Shown: positions 37,195 to 49,100 of the stretch, one piece after another | Numbering within the stretch: position 1 is the first letter of the stretch | Layout of the letters: each line of letters opens with the position of its first letter | Assembly (NCBI GenBank): GCA_947568835.1 | Contig: OX387609.1 | Span: 16,265,208-16,329,207 of the forward strand | Length of the DNA: 64,000 bases | Reading direction: 5' to 3' | Source: Protonemura montana | Taxonomy: Eukaryota; Arthropoda; Insecta; Plecoptera; Nemouridae | The notes under the pieces: generated by a model | What the model was told of the DNA's origin: nothing | The model's database searches: none | Seen by the model: only the letters and a program-made list of their open reading frames with translations | Made by a program: the position numbers and the translations under genes

Positions 37195-39145
37195 GCTAAG
37201 TCAACTGTCAGGCGATCTCAGCATCTCCATAGCTACCAAACGTTGAATCGTTGAGTGTAGGTTATAGGTAGAGTTTCAACGTCAATGTTACAGTCTCTGC
37301 GTGAAAAATGACTACCTTACCGACAAAAATGCAGAGTACCGGAACATCACGTTAAGTGGAGCCACTGTAACATGAAATTTAATTTCGATATTTATAGTAG
37401 GTTACTCGCTTATGAATATCGTTACATGTGTATCAATCGTTGAGGTAAACATTGATGAAGATTTTTTGAGCATGAAAAGTTTCAAAAGTGAGTTAACCTA
37501 CGAGAAATATCGAAATTATAATGCATACGACAGTGGCTCCACTTAACGTGATTGTCCGATACTCTGCATTTTTGTCGGTAAGGTAGTCATTTTTCACGCA
37601 GAGACTTTAACATTGACGTTGGAACTCTACCTATAACCTACACTCAACGGTTGAATCTATCATTGAACCTCCTATGCTAGGCCATGATATACCCGTGGTA
37701 ACATAAGATAGCAGAATTAAGAAGCTCTGTCAGGTGATCTCAGCATCTCCATGGCTACCAAACGTTGAATCTACCATTGAACCTCCTATACTAGGCCATG
37801 ATATACCCGTGGTAACATAAGATAGCAGAATTGAGAAGCTCTGTCAGGTGATCTCAGCATCTCCATGGCTACCAAACGTTGAATCTACCATTAAACCTCC
37901 TATGGTAGGCCATGATATACCCGTGGTAACATAAGATAGCAGAATTGAGAAGCTCTGTCAGGTGATCTCAGCGTCTCCATGGCTACCAAACGTTGAATCT
38001 ACCATTGAACCTCCTATGCTAGGCCATGATAAACCCGTGGTAACATAAGATAACAGAATTGAGAAGCTCTGTCAGGCGATCTCAGCATCTCCATGGCTAC
38101 CAAACTTTGAATCTACCATTGAACCTCCTATGCTAGGCCATGATATACCCGTGGTAACATAAGATAGCAGAATTGAGAAGCTCTGTCAGGCGATCTCAGC
38201 ATCTCCATGGCTACCAAACGTTGAATCTACCATTGAATCTCCTATGCTAGGCCATAATATACCCGTGGTAACATAAGATAGCAGAATAGAGAAGCTCTGT
38301 CAGGTGATCTCAGCATATCCATGGCTACCAAACGTTGAATCTACCATTGAACCTCCTATGCTAGGCTATGATATACCCGTGGTAACATAAGATAGCAGAA
38401 TTGAGAAGCTCTGTCAGGCGATCTCAGCATCTCCATGGCTACCAAACGTTGAATCTACCATTGAACCTCCTATGCTAGGCCATGATATACCCGTGGTAAC
38501 ATAAGATAGCAGAATTGAGAAGCTCTGTCAGGTGATCTCAGCATCTCCATGGCTACCAAACGTTGAATCTACCATTGAACCTCCTATGCTAGGCCATGAT
38601 ATACCCGTGGTAACATAAGATAGCAGAATTGAGAAGCTCTGTCAGGTGATCTCAGCATCTCCATGGCTACCAAACGTTGAATCTACCATTGAACCCACTA
38701 TGCTAGGCCATGATATACCCGTGGTAACATAAGATAGCAGAATTGAGAAGCTCTGTCAGGCGATCTCAGCATCTCCATGGCTACCAAACGTTGAATCTAC
38801 CATTGAACCTCCTATGCTAGGCCATAAAATACCCGTGGTAACATAAGATAGCAGAATTAAGAAGCTCTGTCAGGTGATCTCAGCATATCCTTGGTTACCA
38901 AACGTTGAATCTACCATTGAACCTCCTATGCTGGGCCATGATATACCCGTGGTAACATAAGATAGCAGAATTGAGAAGCTTGTCAGGCGATCTCAGCATC
39001 TCCATGGCTACCAAACGTTGAATCTACCATTGAACCTCCTATGCTAGGCCATGATATACCCGTGGCAACATAAGATAGCAGAATTGAGAAGCTCTGTCAG
39101 ATGATATCAGGATCTCCATGGCTACCAAATGTTGAATCTATATTT
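37195..39145. repeat. 114-bp minisatellite, about 13.5 units, split by a MITE
   Basis: Unit starts GAAGCTCTGTCAGGCGATCT, then CAGCATCTCCATGGCTACCA and AACGTTGAATCTACCATTGA. The first unit is cut at AACGTTGAAT by the MITE at 37249-37649. Same family as tetraspanin intron 3. Confidence 0.95.
37249..37649. mobile_element. Foldback MITE copy inserted in the 114-bp array, 7-bp TSD
   Basis: Termini CGTTGAGTGTAGGTT and AACCTACACTCAACG are flanked by GTTGAAT on both sides (37242-37248, 37650-37656). Undisturbed array units have a single GTTGAAT here, so the empty site is known. The arms are slightly deleted relative to copy 1. Confidence 0.95.
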
Positions 39146-39304
39146 TATTCTAATTTTTTTTAGAAAGAAAATAAATACAAATGATGGATGATTGTGATGG
39201 ATGTGATGATGGACAAATTATTGTCCCCTGAACGCAACCCGCAGAGCAAGCCTGGCACCTCCACCAGCAAAAGAATCCCGTGAAATGAGAGTTCATTTTT
39301 TGAC
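39146..39304. other. Short unique spacer
   Basis: ATGATGGATG-type imperfect repeats at 39180-39215. No gene. Confidence 0.4.
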
Positions 39305-40245
39305 GAAGCCTGGAATCTAACTTTAAGCCTGGAATCTAACTTTAAGCCTGGAATCTAACTTTAAGTCTGGAATCTAACTTTAAGTCTGGAATCTAACTTT
39401 AAGTCTGGAATCTAACTTTAAGTCTGGAATCTAACTTTAAGCCTGGAATCTAACTTTAAGCCTGGAATCTAACTTTAAGTCTGGAATCTAACTTTAAGTC
39501 TGGAATCTAACTTTAAGTCTGGAATCTAACTTTAAGCCTGGAATCTAACTTTAAGTCTGGAATCTAACTTTAAGTCTGGAATCTAACTTTAAGTCTGGAA
39601 TCTAACTTTAAGTCTGGAATCTAACTTTAAGTCTGGAATCTAACTTTAAGTCTGGAATCTAACTTTAAGTCTGGAATCTAACTTTAAATCTGGAATCTAA
39701 CTTTAAGTCTGGAATCTAACTTTAAGTCTGAAATCTAACTTTAAGCCTGGAATTTAACTTTATGTCTAGAATCTAACTTTAAGTCTGGAATCTAACTTTA
39801 ATCTGGAATCTAACTTTAAGTCTGGAATCTAACTTTAAGTCTGGAATCTAACTTTAAGTCTGGAATCTAACTTTAAGTCTGGAATCTAACTTTAAGCCTG
39901 GAATCTAACTTTAAGTCTGGAATCTAACTTAAAGTCTGGAATCTAACTTTAAGTCTGGAATCTAACTTTAAGTCTGGAATCTAACTTTAAGTCTGGAATC
40001 TAACTTTAAGTCTGGAATCTAACTTTAAGTCTGGAATCTAACTTTAAGTCTGGAATCTAACTTTAAGTCTGGAATCTAACTTTAAGTCTGGAATCTAACT
40101 TTAAGTCTGGAATCTAACTTTAAGTCTGGAATCTAACTTTAAGTCTGGAATCTAACTTTAAGTCTGGAATCTAACTTTAAGTCTGGAATCTAACTTAAAG
40201 TCTGGAATCTAACTTTAAGTCTAGAATCTAATATTAAGTCTGGAT
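39305..40245. repeat. 19-bp array, about 49 units
   Basis: The unit is GAATCTAACTTTAAGTCTG, with GCCTG and occasional one-base-deleted variants. The GCCTG variant is concentrated at the left end. Confidence 0.96.
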
Positions 40246-40425
40246 AACTTTTCAGCCGGAGACATTGTGGAATATGTATAATATTTCAAAGTAACTGTGT
40301 AACTCTGGACGTCTTTACCCCTGCCGATCAAATCAGCAAAACTCTCTGGAAAATAAGTTAATTTTATTTTTTAACAAACTCCACATTACTGTTTTACCCC
40401 CGGAATACTCCTCAAACCATTATTA
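40246..40425. other. Unique spacer
   Basis: AT-rich, ends in an (ATT)n tract. No gene. Confidence 0.4.
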
Positions 40426-42600
40426 TTATTATTTGTGGTGTTTAACGACGCACTGTTTTGACATCAGGCCATGCGGCACTGGTCTAATGGCGTCGGTGAA
40501 TGAGCGAATGATGATGATGAGGATGATAAACCTAAGCTAGCCTAGAAGGAAGGAGGGGAAACCCGGTGCAGGCACGTAGCCTACTCCTGTTGAAGAGCAC
40601 CAAGGTGACCACCGGCTTAACGTCCCTTCCGAAGGACGGTACAACGCGAACAACAGGATTCCTCCACAAATCCATGCTATCGAGAGGTTGATAAGCAAGG
40701 CGAGTGAAGTTGCTGTACTAACTTTTATCCCTCAACCTCTCTCCCGAACAGAACTGGTCATGTGTATGATGGTCACCCATTCAATACCTGACCCAGCGCA
40801 GTGTTGCTTAACTTTCATACCTTCAACCTCTCTCCCGAACAGAACTGGTCATGTGTATGATGGTCACCCATCCAATACCTGACCCAGCGCAGTGTTGCTT
40901 AACTTTCATCCCTCCAACCTCTCTCCCGAACAGAACTGGTCATGTGTATGATGGTCACCCATCCAATACCTGACCCAGCGCAGTGTTGCTTAACTTTCAT
41001 CCCTCCAACCTCTCTCCTGAACAGAACTGGTCATGTGTATAATGGTCACCCATCCAATACCTGACCCAGCGCAGTGTTGCTTAACTTTCATCCCTCCAAC
41101 CTCTCTCCCGAACAGAACTGGTCATGTGTATGATAGCCACCCATCCAATACCTGACCCAACGCAGTGTTGCTTAACTTTCATCCCTCCAACCTCTCTCCT
41201 GAACAGAACTGGTCATGTGTATGATGGTCACCCATCCAGTACCTGACCCAGCGCAGTGTTGCTTAACTTTCATCCCTCCTACCTCTCTACCAAACAGAAC
41301 TGGTCATGTGTATGATGGTCACCCATCCAGTACCTGACCCAGCGCAGTGTTGCTTAACTTTCATCCCTCCAACCTCTCTCCCGAACAGAACTGGTCATGT
41401 GTATGATGGTCACCCATCCAATACCTGACCCAGCGCAGTGTTGCTTAACTTTCATCCCTCTAACCTCTTTCCCGAACAGAACTGGTCATGTGTATGATGG
41501 TCACCCATCCAATACCTGACCCAGTGCAGTGTTGCTCAACTTTCATCCCTCTAGCCTCTCTCCCGAACAGAACTGGTCATGTGTATGATGGTCACCCATC
41601 CAATACCTGACCCAGCGCAGTGTTGCTTAACTTTCATCCCTCTAACCTCTCTCCCGAACAGAACTGGTCATGTGTATGATGGTCACCCATCCAATACCTG
41701 ACCCAGTGCAGTGTTGCTCAACTTTCATCCCTCCAGCCTCTCTCCCGAACAGAACTGGTCATGTGTATGATGGTCACCCATCCAATACCTGACCCAGCGC
41801 AGTGTTGCTTAACTTTCATCCCTCTAACCTCTCTCCCGAACAGAACTGGTCATGTGTATGATGGTCACCCATCCAATACCTGACCCAGTGTAGTGTTGCT
41901 TAACTTTCATCCCTCCAGCCTCTCTCCCGAACAGAAGTGGTCATGTGTATGATGGTCACCCATCCAATACCTGACCCAGCGCAGTGTTTCTTAACTTTCA
42001 TCCCTCTAACCTCTTTCCCAAACAGAATTGGTCATGTGTATGATGGTCACCCATCCAATACCTGACCCAGTGCAGTGTTGCTTAACTTTCATCCCTCTAA
42101 CCTCTCTCCCGAACAGAACTGGTCATGTGTATGATGGTCACCCATCCAATACCTGACCCAGTGCAGTGTTGCTTAACTTTCATCCCTCCAGCCTCTCTCC
42201 CGAACAGAACTGGTCATGTGTATGATGGTCACCCATCCAATACCTGACCCAGCACAGTGTTGCTTAACTTTCATCCCTCTAACCTCTCTCCCGAACAGAA
42301 CTGGTCATGTGTATGATGGTCACCTATCCAATACCTGACCCAGCGCAGTGTTGCTTAACTTTCATCCCTCCAACCTCTCTCCCGAACAGAACTGGTCATG
42401 TGTATGATGGTCACCCATCCAATACCTGACCCAGCGTAGTGTTGCTTAACTTTCATCCCTCCAACCTCTCTCCCGAACAGAACTGGTCATGTGTATGATG
42501 GTCACCCATCCAATACCTGACCCAGCTGAGTGTCGCTTAACTTCGGTGATCTAACGAGGACCGGTGTTTCCAACACGACAAACTGTTCGGTTCCTCGAAT
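40426..42600 (-). mobile_element. 5S-derived SINE, minus strand, about 20 core units
   Basis: Tail at 40432-40720, 91-bp units to about 42540, then the 5S head (TTCGGTGATCTAACGAGGAC, CACGACAAACTG). A GTGCAG variant alternates with GCGCAG every 182 bp between 41520 and 42170, a dimeric higher-order repeat. Confidence 0.93.
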
Positions 42601-42984
42601 CAGGGGTAGAATTTGTACTTATGATTGTTTTTAGACTCATGTCTACTCGATGTAACCTCAGCACTTGTTTTAACATAATTTTGCTGTCGAGAAATTCAGC
42701 TGTTCTCTACTTAGCATTGAAAACCCAGTTCAAATAGTTTTTGTCACAATTGTAACGGATATCGTGCCCCTTGCAAGCCTTGCATATGCATCCCGCCTTA
42801 CTACGACGTACGTTTGGTTGCATAACTATCAGGCGCTGGGCGAGATTTGCATCGGGGCCCGTGACTGAGGATAATTCACACGTGACGACGGTCGGGTATC
42901 GAAGTGGCGGCCTGCCGGCGCGTGGCGTTGAATTCACAACGAGACAATCTGAACATCGTCTCAATGATGCGAAGTCAGGGGTGG
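42601..42984. other. Spacer with a diverged copy of the 35.0-35.2 kb repeat
   Basis: 42617-42745 is related in inverted orientation to 35020-35222 (TTTTTAGACTCATGTCTACT and ACTTAGCATTGAAAACCCAG) but lacks the hairpin. An 85-codon minus-strand ORF at 42707-42964 has no recognised domain. Confidence 0.5.
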
Positions 42985-43064
42985 CCAGTTTAACGGGCTG
43001 TTAACTGACCCAGTTTAACGGGCTGTTAACTGACCCAGTTTAACGGGCTGTTAACTGACCCAGT
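42985..43064. repeat. 25-bp tandem repeat, 3 units
   Basis: CAGTTTAACGGGCTGTTAAC followed by TGACC, three times in a row. Confidence 0.93.
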
Positions 43065-43076
43065 ACTCTGGGTCAG

Positions 43077-43180
43077 TGTTCTGGTACTCTGCATTTTTGT
43101 CGGTAAGGTAGTCATTTAGCGGCCATCTTTCACGCAGAGACTGTAACATTAACGTTCTGTCTCTACCTAGAACCTGCACA
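43077..43180. mobile_element. MITE right arm running into the 47-bp array
   Basis: TTCTGGTACTCTGCATTTTT, GTAAGGTAGTCATTTAGCGG and CATCTTTCACGCAGAGACTG are the outer part of the MITE right arm. Without a break they continue into the terminal 47-bp motif, which then repeats. Confidence 0.92.
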
Positions 43181-44555
43181 CTCAACGGTTTAACATTGAC
43201 GTTGTTTCTCTACCTAGAACCTGCACACTCAACGGTTTAACATTAACGTTCTGTCTCTACCTAGAACCTGCACACTCAACGGTTTAACATTGACATTCTG
43301 TCTCTACCTAGAACCTGCACACTCAACGGTTTAACATTAACATTCTGTCTCTACCTAGAACCTGCACACTCAACGGTTTAACATTAACGTTCTGTCTCTA
43401 CCTAGAACCTGCACACTCAACAGTTTAACATTAACGTTCTGTCTCTACCTAGAACCTGCACACTCAACGGTTTAACATTAACGTTCTGTCTCTACCTAGA
43501 ACCTGCACACTCAACAGTTTAACATTAACGTTCTGTCTCTACCTAGAACCTGCACACTCAACAGTTTAACATTAACGTTCTGTCTCTACCTAGAACCTGC
43601 ACACTCAACGGTTTAACATTAACATTCTGTCTCTACCTAGAACCTGCACACTCAACGGTTTAACATTAACGTTCTGTCTCTACCTAGAACCTGCACACTC
43701 AACGGTTTAACATTAACGTTCTGTCTCTACCTAGAACCTGCACACTCAACGGTTTAACATTAACGTTCTGTCTCTACCTAGAACCTACACACTCAACGGT
43801 TTAACATTAACGTTCTGTCTCTACCTAGAACCTGCACACTCAACGGTTTAACATTAACGTTCTGTCTCTACCTAGAACCTGCACACTCAACGGTTTAACA
43901 TTAACGTTCTGTCTCTACCTAGAACCTGCACACTCAACGGTTTAACATTAACGTTCTGTCTCCACCTAGAACCTGCACACTCAACGGTTTAACATTAACG
44001 TTCTGTCTCTACCTAGAACCTGCACACTCAACGGTTTAACATTAACGTTCTGTCTCTACCTAGAACCTGCACACTCAACGGTTTAACATTAACGTTCTGT
44101 CTCTACCTAGAACCTACACACTCAACGGTTTAACATTAACGTTCTGTCTCTACCTAGAACCTGCACACTCAACGGTTTAACATTAACGTTCTGTCTCTAC
44201 CTAGAACCTGCACACTCAACGGTTTAACATTAACGTTCTGTCTCTACCTAGAACCTGCACACTCAACGGTTTAACATTAACGTTCTGTCTCTACCTAGAA
44301 CCTGCACACTCAACGGTTTAACATTAACGTTCTGTCTCTACCTAGAACCTGCACACTCAACGGTTTAACATTTACGTTCTGTCTCTACCTAGAACCTGCA
44401 CACTCAACGGTTTAACATTAACGTTCTTTCTCTACCTAGAACCTGCACAGTCAACGGTTTAACATTAACGTTCTGTCTCTACCTAGAACCTGCACACTCA
44501 ACGGTTTAACATTAACGTTCTGTCTCTACCTAGAACCTTCACTCAACGGTTTTAT
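43140..44555 (-). repeat. 47-bp minisatellite, about 30 units, expanded MITE terminus
   Basis: Unit AACGTTCTGTCTCTACCTAG, AACCTGCACACTCAACGGTT, TAACATT is the reverse complement of the unit at 10541-12130. The two leftmost units include GACGTTGTTTCTCTACC, the form found in intact MITE copies. Confidence 0.96.
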
Positions 44556-44644
44556 TAGCGACACTTAGTCCTTCAATTGTAAACTGGACAACCTCACAAA
44601 GTTGGCAGACAGTTTCATGAAAACATGCATAAATCTTAGCAAAC

Positions 44645-44815
44645 GAAGACTTTTTATGCTCAAAAAATCTCCATCAATGTTTACCTCAACGATTGATAAA
44701 CACGTAAAGATATTCAAAAGCGAGTAACCTACGAGAAATATCGAAATTTATTTTATTTATTTATTTTATTTTATTTTATTAAAATTAAAATTAAAATTAA
44801 AATTAAATTAAATTA
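44645..44815. mobile_element. MITE inner-arm fragment next to an (ATTTT)n tract
   Basis: AGACTTTTTATGCTCAAAAA, CATCAATGTTTACCTCAACG and ACCTACGAGAAATATCGAAA match the MITE loop and inner arm. At 44748 it ends in a TTTATTTTATTT / AAATTAAAATT microsatellite. Confidence 0.85.
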
Positions 44816-44954
44816 AAGGCAAGTAATTCTTGCTTCACATTCTGAAATCACGCGCCATGTTTACAAATCTCAGCTCATTCTTGAGGGAATTAAACAAATT
44901 CCAGACGAGGATTGCAGTGATGAGACCAACTTGACCGGCTCAAGTTCAAGGTCA

Positions 44955-45285
44955 GGCTTGAAGTACGCTGGGATTAACATGAGTTTGCTTCATACCAACC
45001 TAGCAAACATAATACCATGATGCTACTGTTGGCTATCTAATTTAAAAACAACAAAATAATGTTTTTCTTTGGTTGAAACATTTAATAATAACAGTAAAAA
45101 TAAATATTTAATGAAAGACAATAAATATTAATTATAATTAATCAACCAAAGATCAAATTTATATTACAAAAACCCATTTGAAATAGTTTTTGTTAAAACT
45201 AGTGCTAAGGATAAATCAAGTAGACACGAGTCTAAAAATTCATCATCAAATTAATATATTTTGGGTTAGTTTTAACTTTTATCAG
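44955..45285 (+). mobile_element. Unclassified dispersed repeat, copy 2, with a nested insertion
   Basis: Matches 24890-25085 over ACCATGATGCTACTGTTGGC, ATAATGTTTTTCTTTGGTTG and ATTAATATATTTTGGGTTAG. At about 45163-45240 it is interrupted by part of the 35.0-kb repeat (TAGTTTTTGTTAAAACTAGT). Only one copy of the 80-bp module is present. Confidence 0.75.
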
Positions 45286-46083
45286 GTTGGCATGCGCTTG
45301 ATTCTAATTATCTTCACAGGCAGATTGCAAGATGCATTTCACGACTTGGACCTTCATTGTTTGTCCGAACACGATGAAACGTCTATGTTTGAAATCTGAA
45401 ATCTTCACATCCTTGTTATAATTACCTACAATAGACCAACTTTGTGCAACTGACGATTAGTTTTAAAACAGACACTTTTTGATACCAAAAATAAATTTTT
45501 TTTAAATTGATTTCTCAATCAATTTTACATCCGTGACCATAAAAATTGTTTGTGTGAGAAGACCATGTTGAGAAACTACGGAAAAAAAAACACGGACTTT
45601 TTAGCTCGTGTTTTTGCGGTGCTGGTTGGTACCAAGGATTTCATCTTTTAATTTTTCAGGAAAACTCATCAATTTTCCAGCTTTTCTTTATCCTTGTCAT
45701 TAAAATAATACAAACCCTCTTTATCCATAGAAGGCCTATATTTAACGATTTAACCCGCGGGAATGATGGGTCTTAACGTCACCTTGACGTCACCTCCACG
45801 TCACGGCCGCAATTTCAAACGTTTGGCTTTTTTTGCTTCGCTTTTTTTTAGTTTCGATTCGCATTTTCCGTTCGATGTCTTTTTAGTCGCAGAAACAGTT
45901 TATTCCTAATTAAAGAATAAAGAATATGATTTTGTTCGCTGGATCCTTTCGGAATAACAAGATGGCGGCAAAACAAGATGGCGGTGAAACAAGATGGCGG
46001 CAAAACAAGATAGCGGCGAAACAAGATGGCGGCGAAACAAGACGCTAATTCTAAAAGTAAAGTGAAGTGTGCACTGTACTCAC
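45286..46083. other. Sequence downstream of the kinase-domain exon, no further exon identified
   Basis: Five AACAAGATGGCGGC-type repeats lie at 45955-46045. The rest is AT-rich. Further exons of the PsuG/PfkB gene must lie here or farther left, but none could be established. Confidence 0.4.
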
Positions 46084-46143
46084 TGTCAGATGTTTGTCGT
46101 GAACAGAGATGATGCTGTCCACCACTGAGCCACCGACCACCAC
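46084..46143 (-). CDS. PsuG/PfkB gene: exon starting the kinase domain
   Basis: Acceptor GCTTGGTTGCAG and donor GTGAGT, 20 codons, phase 0 at both ends: [20 protein letters not shown]. The VVVGG-D pattern is the first strand and glycine turn of PfkB/ribokinase-type kinases. Confidence 0.8.
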
Positions 46144-49100
46144 CTGCAACCAAGCAGCGTGACAAGGCGTGACAAGGCGTGAGAAGACGTGATAAGCCGT
46201 GACAAGGCGTGACAAGCCGTGATAAGGCGTGACAAGCCGTGATAAGGCGTGACAAGGCGTGATAAGCCGTGACAAGGCGTGACAAGCCTTGATAAGGCGT
46301 GACAAGCCGTGACAAGGCGTGACAAGCCGTGACAAGGCGTGATAAGCCGTGACAAGGCGTGAGAAGACGTGACAAGGCGTGACAAGCCGTGATAAGGCGT
46401 GACAAGCCATGACAAGGCGTGACAAGCCGTGATAAGGCGTGACAAGCCATGATAAGGCGTGACAAGCCGTGACAAGGCGTGACAAGCCGTGATAAGGCGT
46501 GACAAGCCGTGATAAGGCGTGACAAGCCATGATAAGGCGTGACAAGCCGTGACAAGGCGTGAGAAGGCGTGAGAAGGCGTGAGAAGACGTGACAAGGCGT
46601 GACAAGCCGTGATAAGGCGTGACAAGCCGTGATAAGGCGTGACAAGCCGTGACAAGGCGTGAGAAGGCGTGAGAAGGCGTGAGAAGGCTGCTTAATGGAG
46701 CTTCAATTGTTTCTGTGAGATACAAATTATTAAAGAGAGGGAACTAACCACAGACGCAGGTTCACGCGCAGGTTCACGCGCAGGTTCACGCGCAGGTTCA
46801 CGCGCAGGTTCACGCGCAGGTTCACGCGCAGGCAGGTCCCGGGTGCAGCTGGGACTTCTTGAAAACATGAAAGCATCGCTGTTAGTAAGAATCGGTACCA
46901 AAATAATAATATGTCGAAGCGGTAAATGAAGCCAACAGGTGGGACGGATTAACAAACCGAAGTTTAGAATGATTTTGAGAAGAATCAGTATTAACGAAGC
47001 AACCTCCAAAATCAGTTCACAACACTTCTATCGTTGAGTGTAGGTTCAAGTTAGAGTTTCAACGTCAATGTTACAGTCTCTGCGTGAAAGATGGCCGCCA
47101 AATGACTACCTTACCGACAAAAATGCTGAGTACCGGAACATCACGTTAAGTGGAGCCACTGTCGTATGAAATTTAATTTCGATATTTCTCGTAGGTTAAC
47201 TCGCTTTTGAGACTTTTCATACTCAAAAAATCTCCATCATTGTTTACCTCAACGATTGATAAACACGTAACGATATTAAAAAGCGAGTTAACCTACGAGA
47301 AATATCGAAATTAAATTTCATACGACAGTGGCTCCACTTAACGTGACGTTCCGGTACTCTGCATTTTTGTCGGTAAGGTAGTAATTTGGCGGCCATCTTT
47401 CACGCAGAGACTGTAACATTGACGTTGAAACTCTACCTAGAACCTGCACTCAACGCTTCTACCTTCTGAAATCGGACGTATTTCAATACGTTTGCAGTTT
47501 TTAGTATCCAGTATATAATATCCACTGATTTATTGATTTATTGATTTATTGGCGGCAAGAATCACAAACGTTTCACAGTAAGTTTAAGTAAACATTGAAG
47601 TGCACAGATCCGATATTACACGCCAGCGAAATGGAAGACAAAATATGACCTCCCTAATTAAATGACTTCAAGCCGTGAATAGCCGAGTGAAAAATCTGAA
47701 ACCTTGCGATAACCTTTGCGAAACCTGGTTCATCCAGAACAACGAGTGCATCCAGTGCATCCAGTGCATCCAGTGCATCCAGTGCATCCAGTGCATCCAG
47801 TGCATCCAGTGCATCCAGTGCATCCAGTGCATCCAGTGCATCCAGTGCATCCAGTGCATCCAGTTCATCCAGTGCATCCAGTGCATCCAGTGCATCCAGT
47901 GCATCCAGTGCATCCAGTGCATCCAGTGCATCCAGTGCATCCAGTGCATCCAGTGCATCCAGTGCATCCAGTGCATCCAGTGCATCCAGTGCATCCAGTG
48001 CATCCAGTGCATCCAGTGCATCCAGTGCATCCAGTGCATCCAGTTCATCCAGTGCATCCAGTGCATCCAGTGCATCCAGTGCATCCAGTGCATCCAGTGC
48101 ATCCAGTGCATCCAGTGCATCCAGTGCATCCAGTGCAACTAGTGCATCCAGTGCATCCAGTGCATCCAGTGCATCCAGTGCATCCAGTGCATCCAGTGCA
48201 TCCAGTGCATCCAGTGCATCCAGTGCATCCAGTGCATCCAGTGCATCCAGTGCATCCAGTGCATCCAGTGCATCCAGTGCATCCAGTGCATCCAGTGCAT
48301 CCAGTGCATCCAGTGCATCCAGTGCATCCAGTGCAACTAGTGCATCCAGTGCATCCAGTGCATCCAGTGCATCCAGTGCATCCAGTGCATCCAGTGCATC
48401 CAGTGCATCCAGTGCATCCAGTGCATCCAGTGCATCCAGTGCATCCAGTGCATCCAGTGCATCCAGTGCATCCAGTGCATCCAGTGCCACCTAGAATACT
48501 GCTACTACTACCGAACGGTTTGTCGTGTTGGAAACCGGTTCTCGTTAGATCACCGAAGTTAAGCAACACTGCGCTGGGTCAGGTATTGGATGGGTGACCA
48601 TCATACACATGACCAGTTCTGTTCAGGAGAGAGGTTGGAGGGATGAAAGTTAAGCAACACTGCGCTGGGTCAGGTATTGAATGGGTGACCATCATACACA
48701 TGACCAGTTTTGTTCGGGAGAGAGGCTGGAGGGATGAAAGTTAATCAACACTGCGCTGGGTCAGGTATTGGATGGGTGACCATCATACACATGACCAGTT
48801 CTGTTTGGGAGAGAGGTTGGAGGGATGAAAGTTAGTACAGCAACTTCACTCGCCTTGCTTATCAACCTCTCGACAGCATGGATTTGTGGAGGAATCCTGT
48901 TGTTCGCGTTGTACCGTCCTTCGGAAGGGACGTTAAGCCAGTGGTCCCCTTGGTGCTCTTCGACAGGAGTAGGCTACGTGCCGGCACCGGGTTTCCCCTC
49001 CTCCCTTCTAAGCTAGGTAAGGTTAATCATCATCCTCATCATCATCCACTCATTCACCGACGCCATTAGACCAGTGCCGCATGGCAAGATGTCAAAACAG

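Noticed and set aside
42707..42964. 85-codon minus-strand ORF
   Set aside because: Overlaps a dispersed repeat relative, lacks splice-phase support and shows no recognisable family.
45848..46725. SRLVT/HALSR-type ORFs of 190-265 codons on the minus strand
   Set aside because: They arise from the 10-bp intronic array; only the 60 bp at 46084-46143 are supported as an exon.
47654..48597. ORFs of up to 293 codons (HPVHPV, LDALDA, TGCTGC, MHWMHW) on both strands
   Set aside because: All follow from a stop-free 9-bp tandem repeat; no domain and no extension beyond the array.
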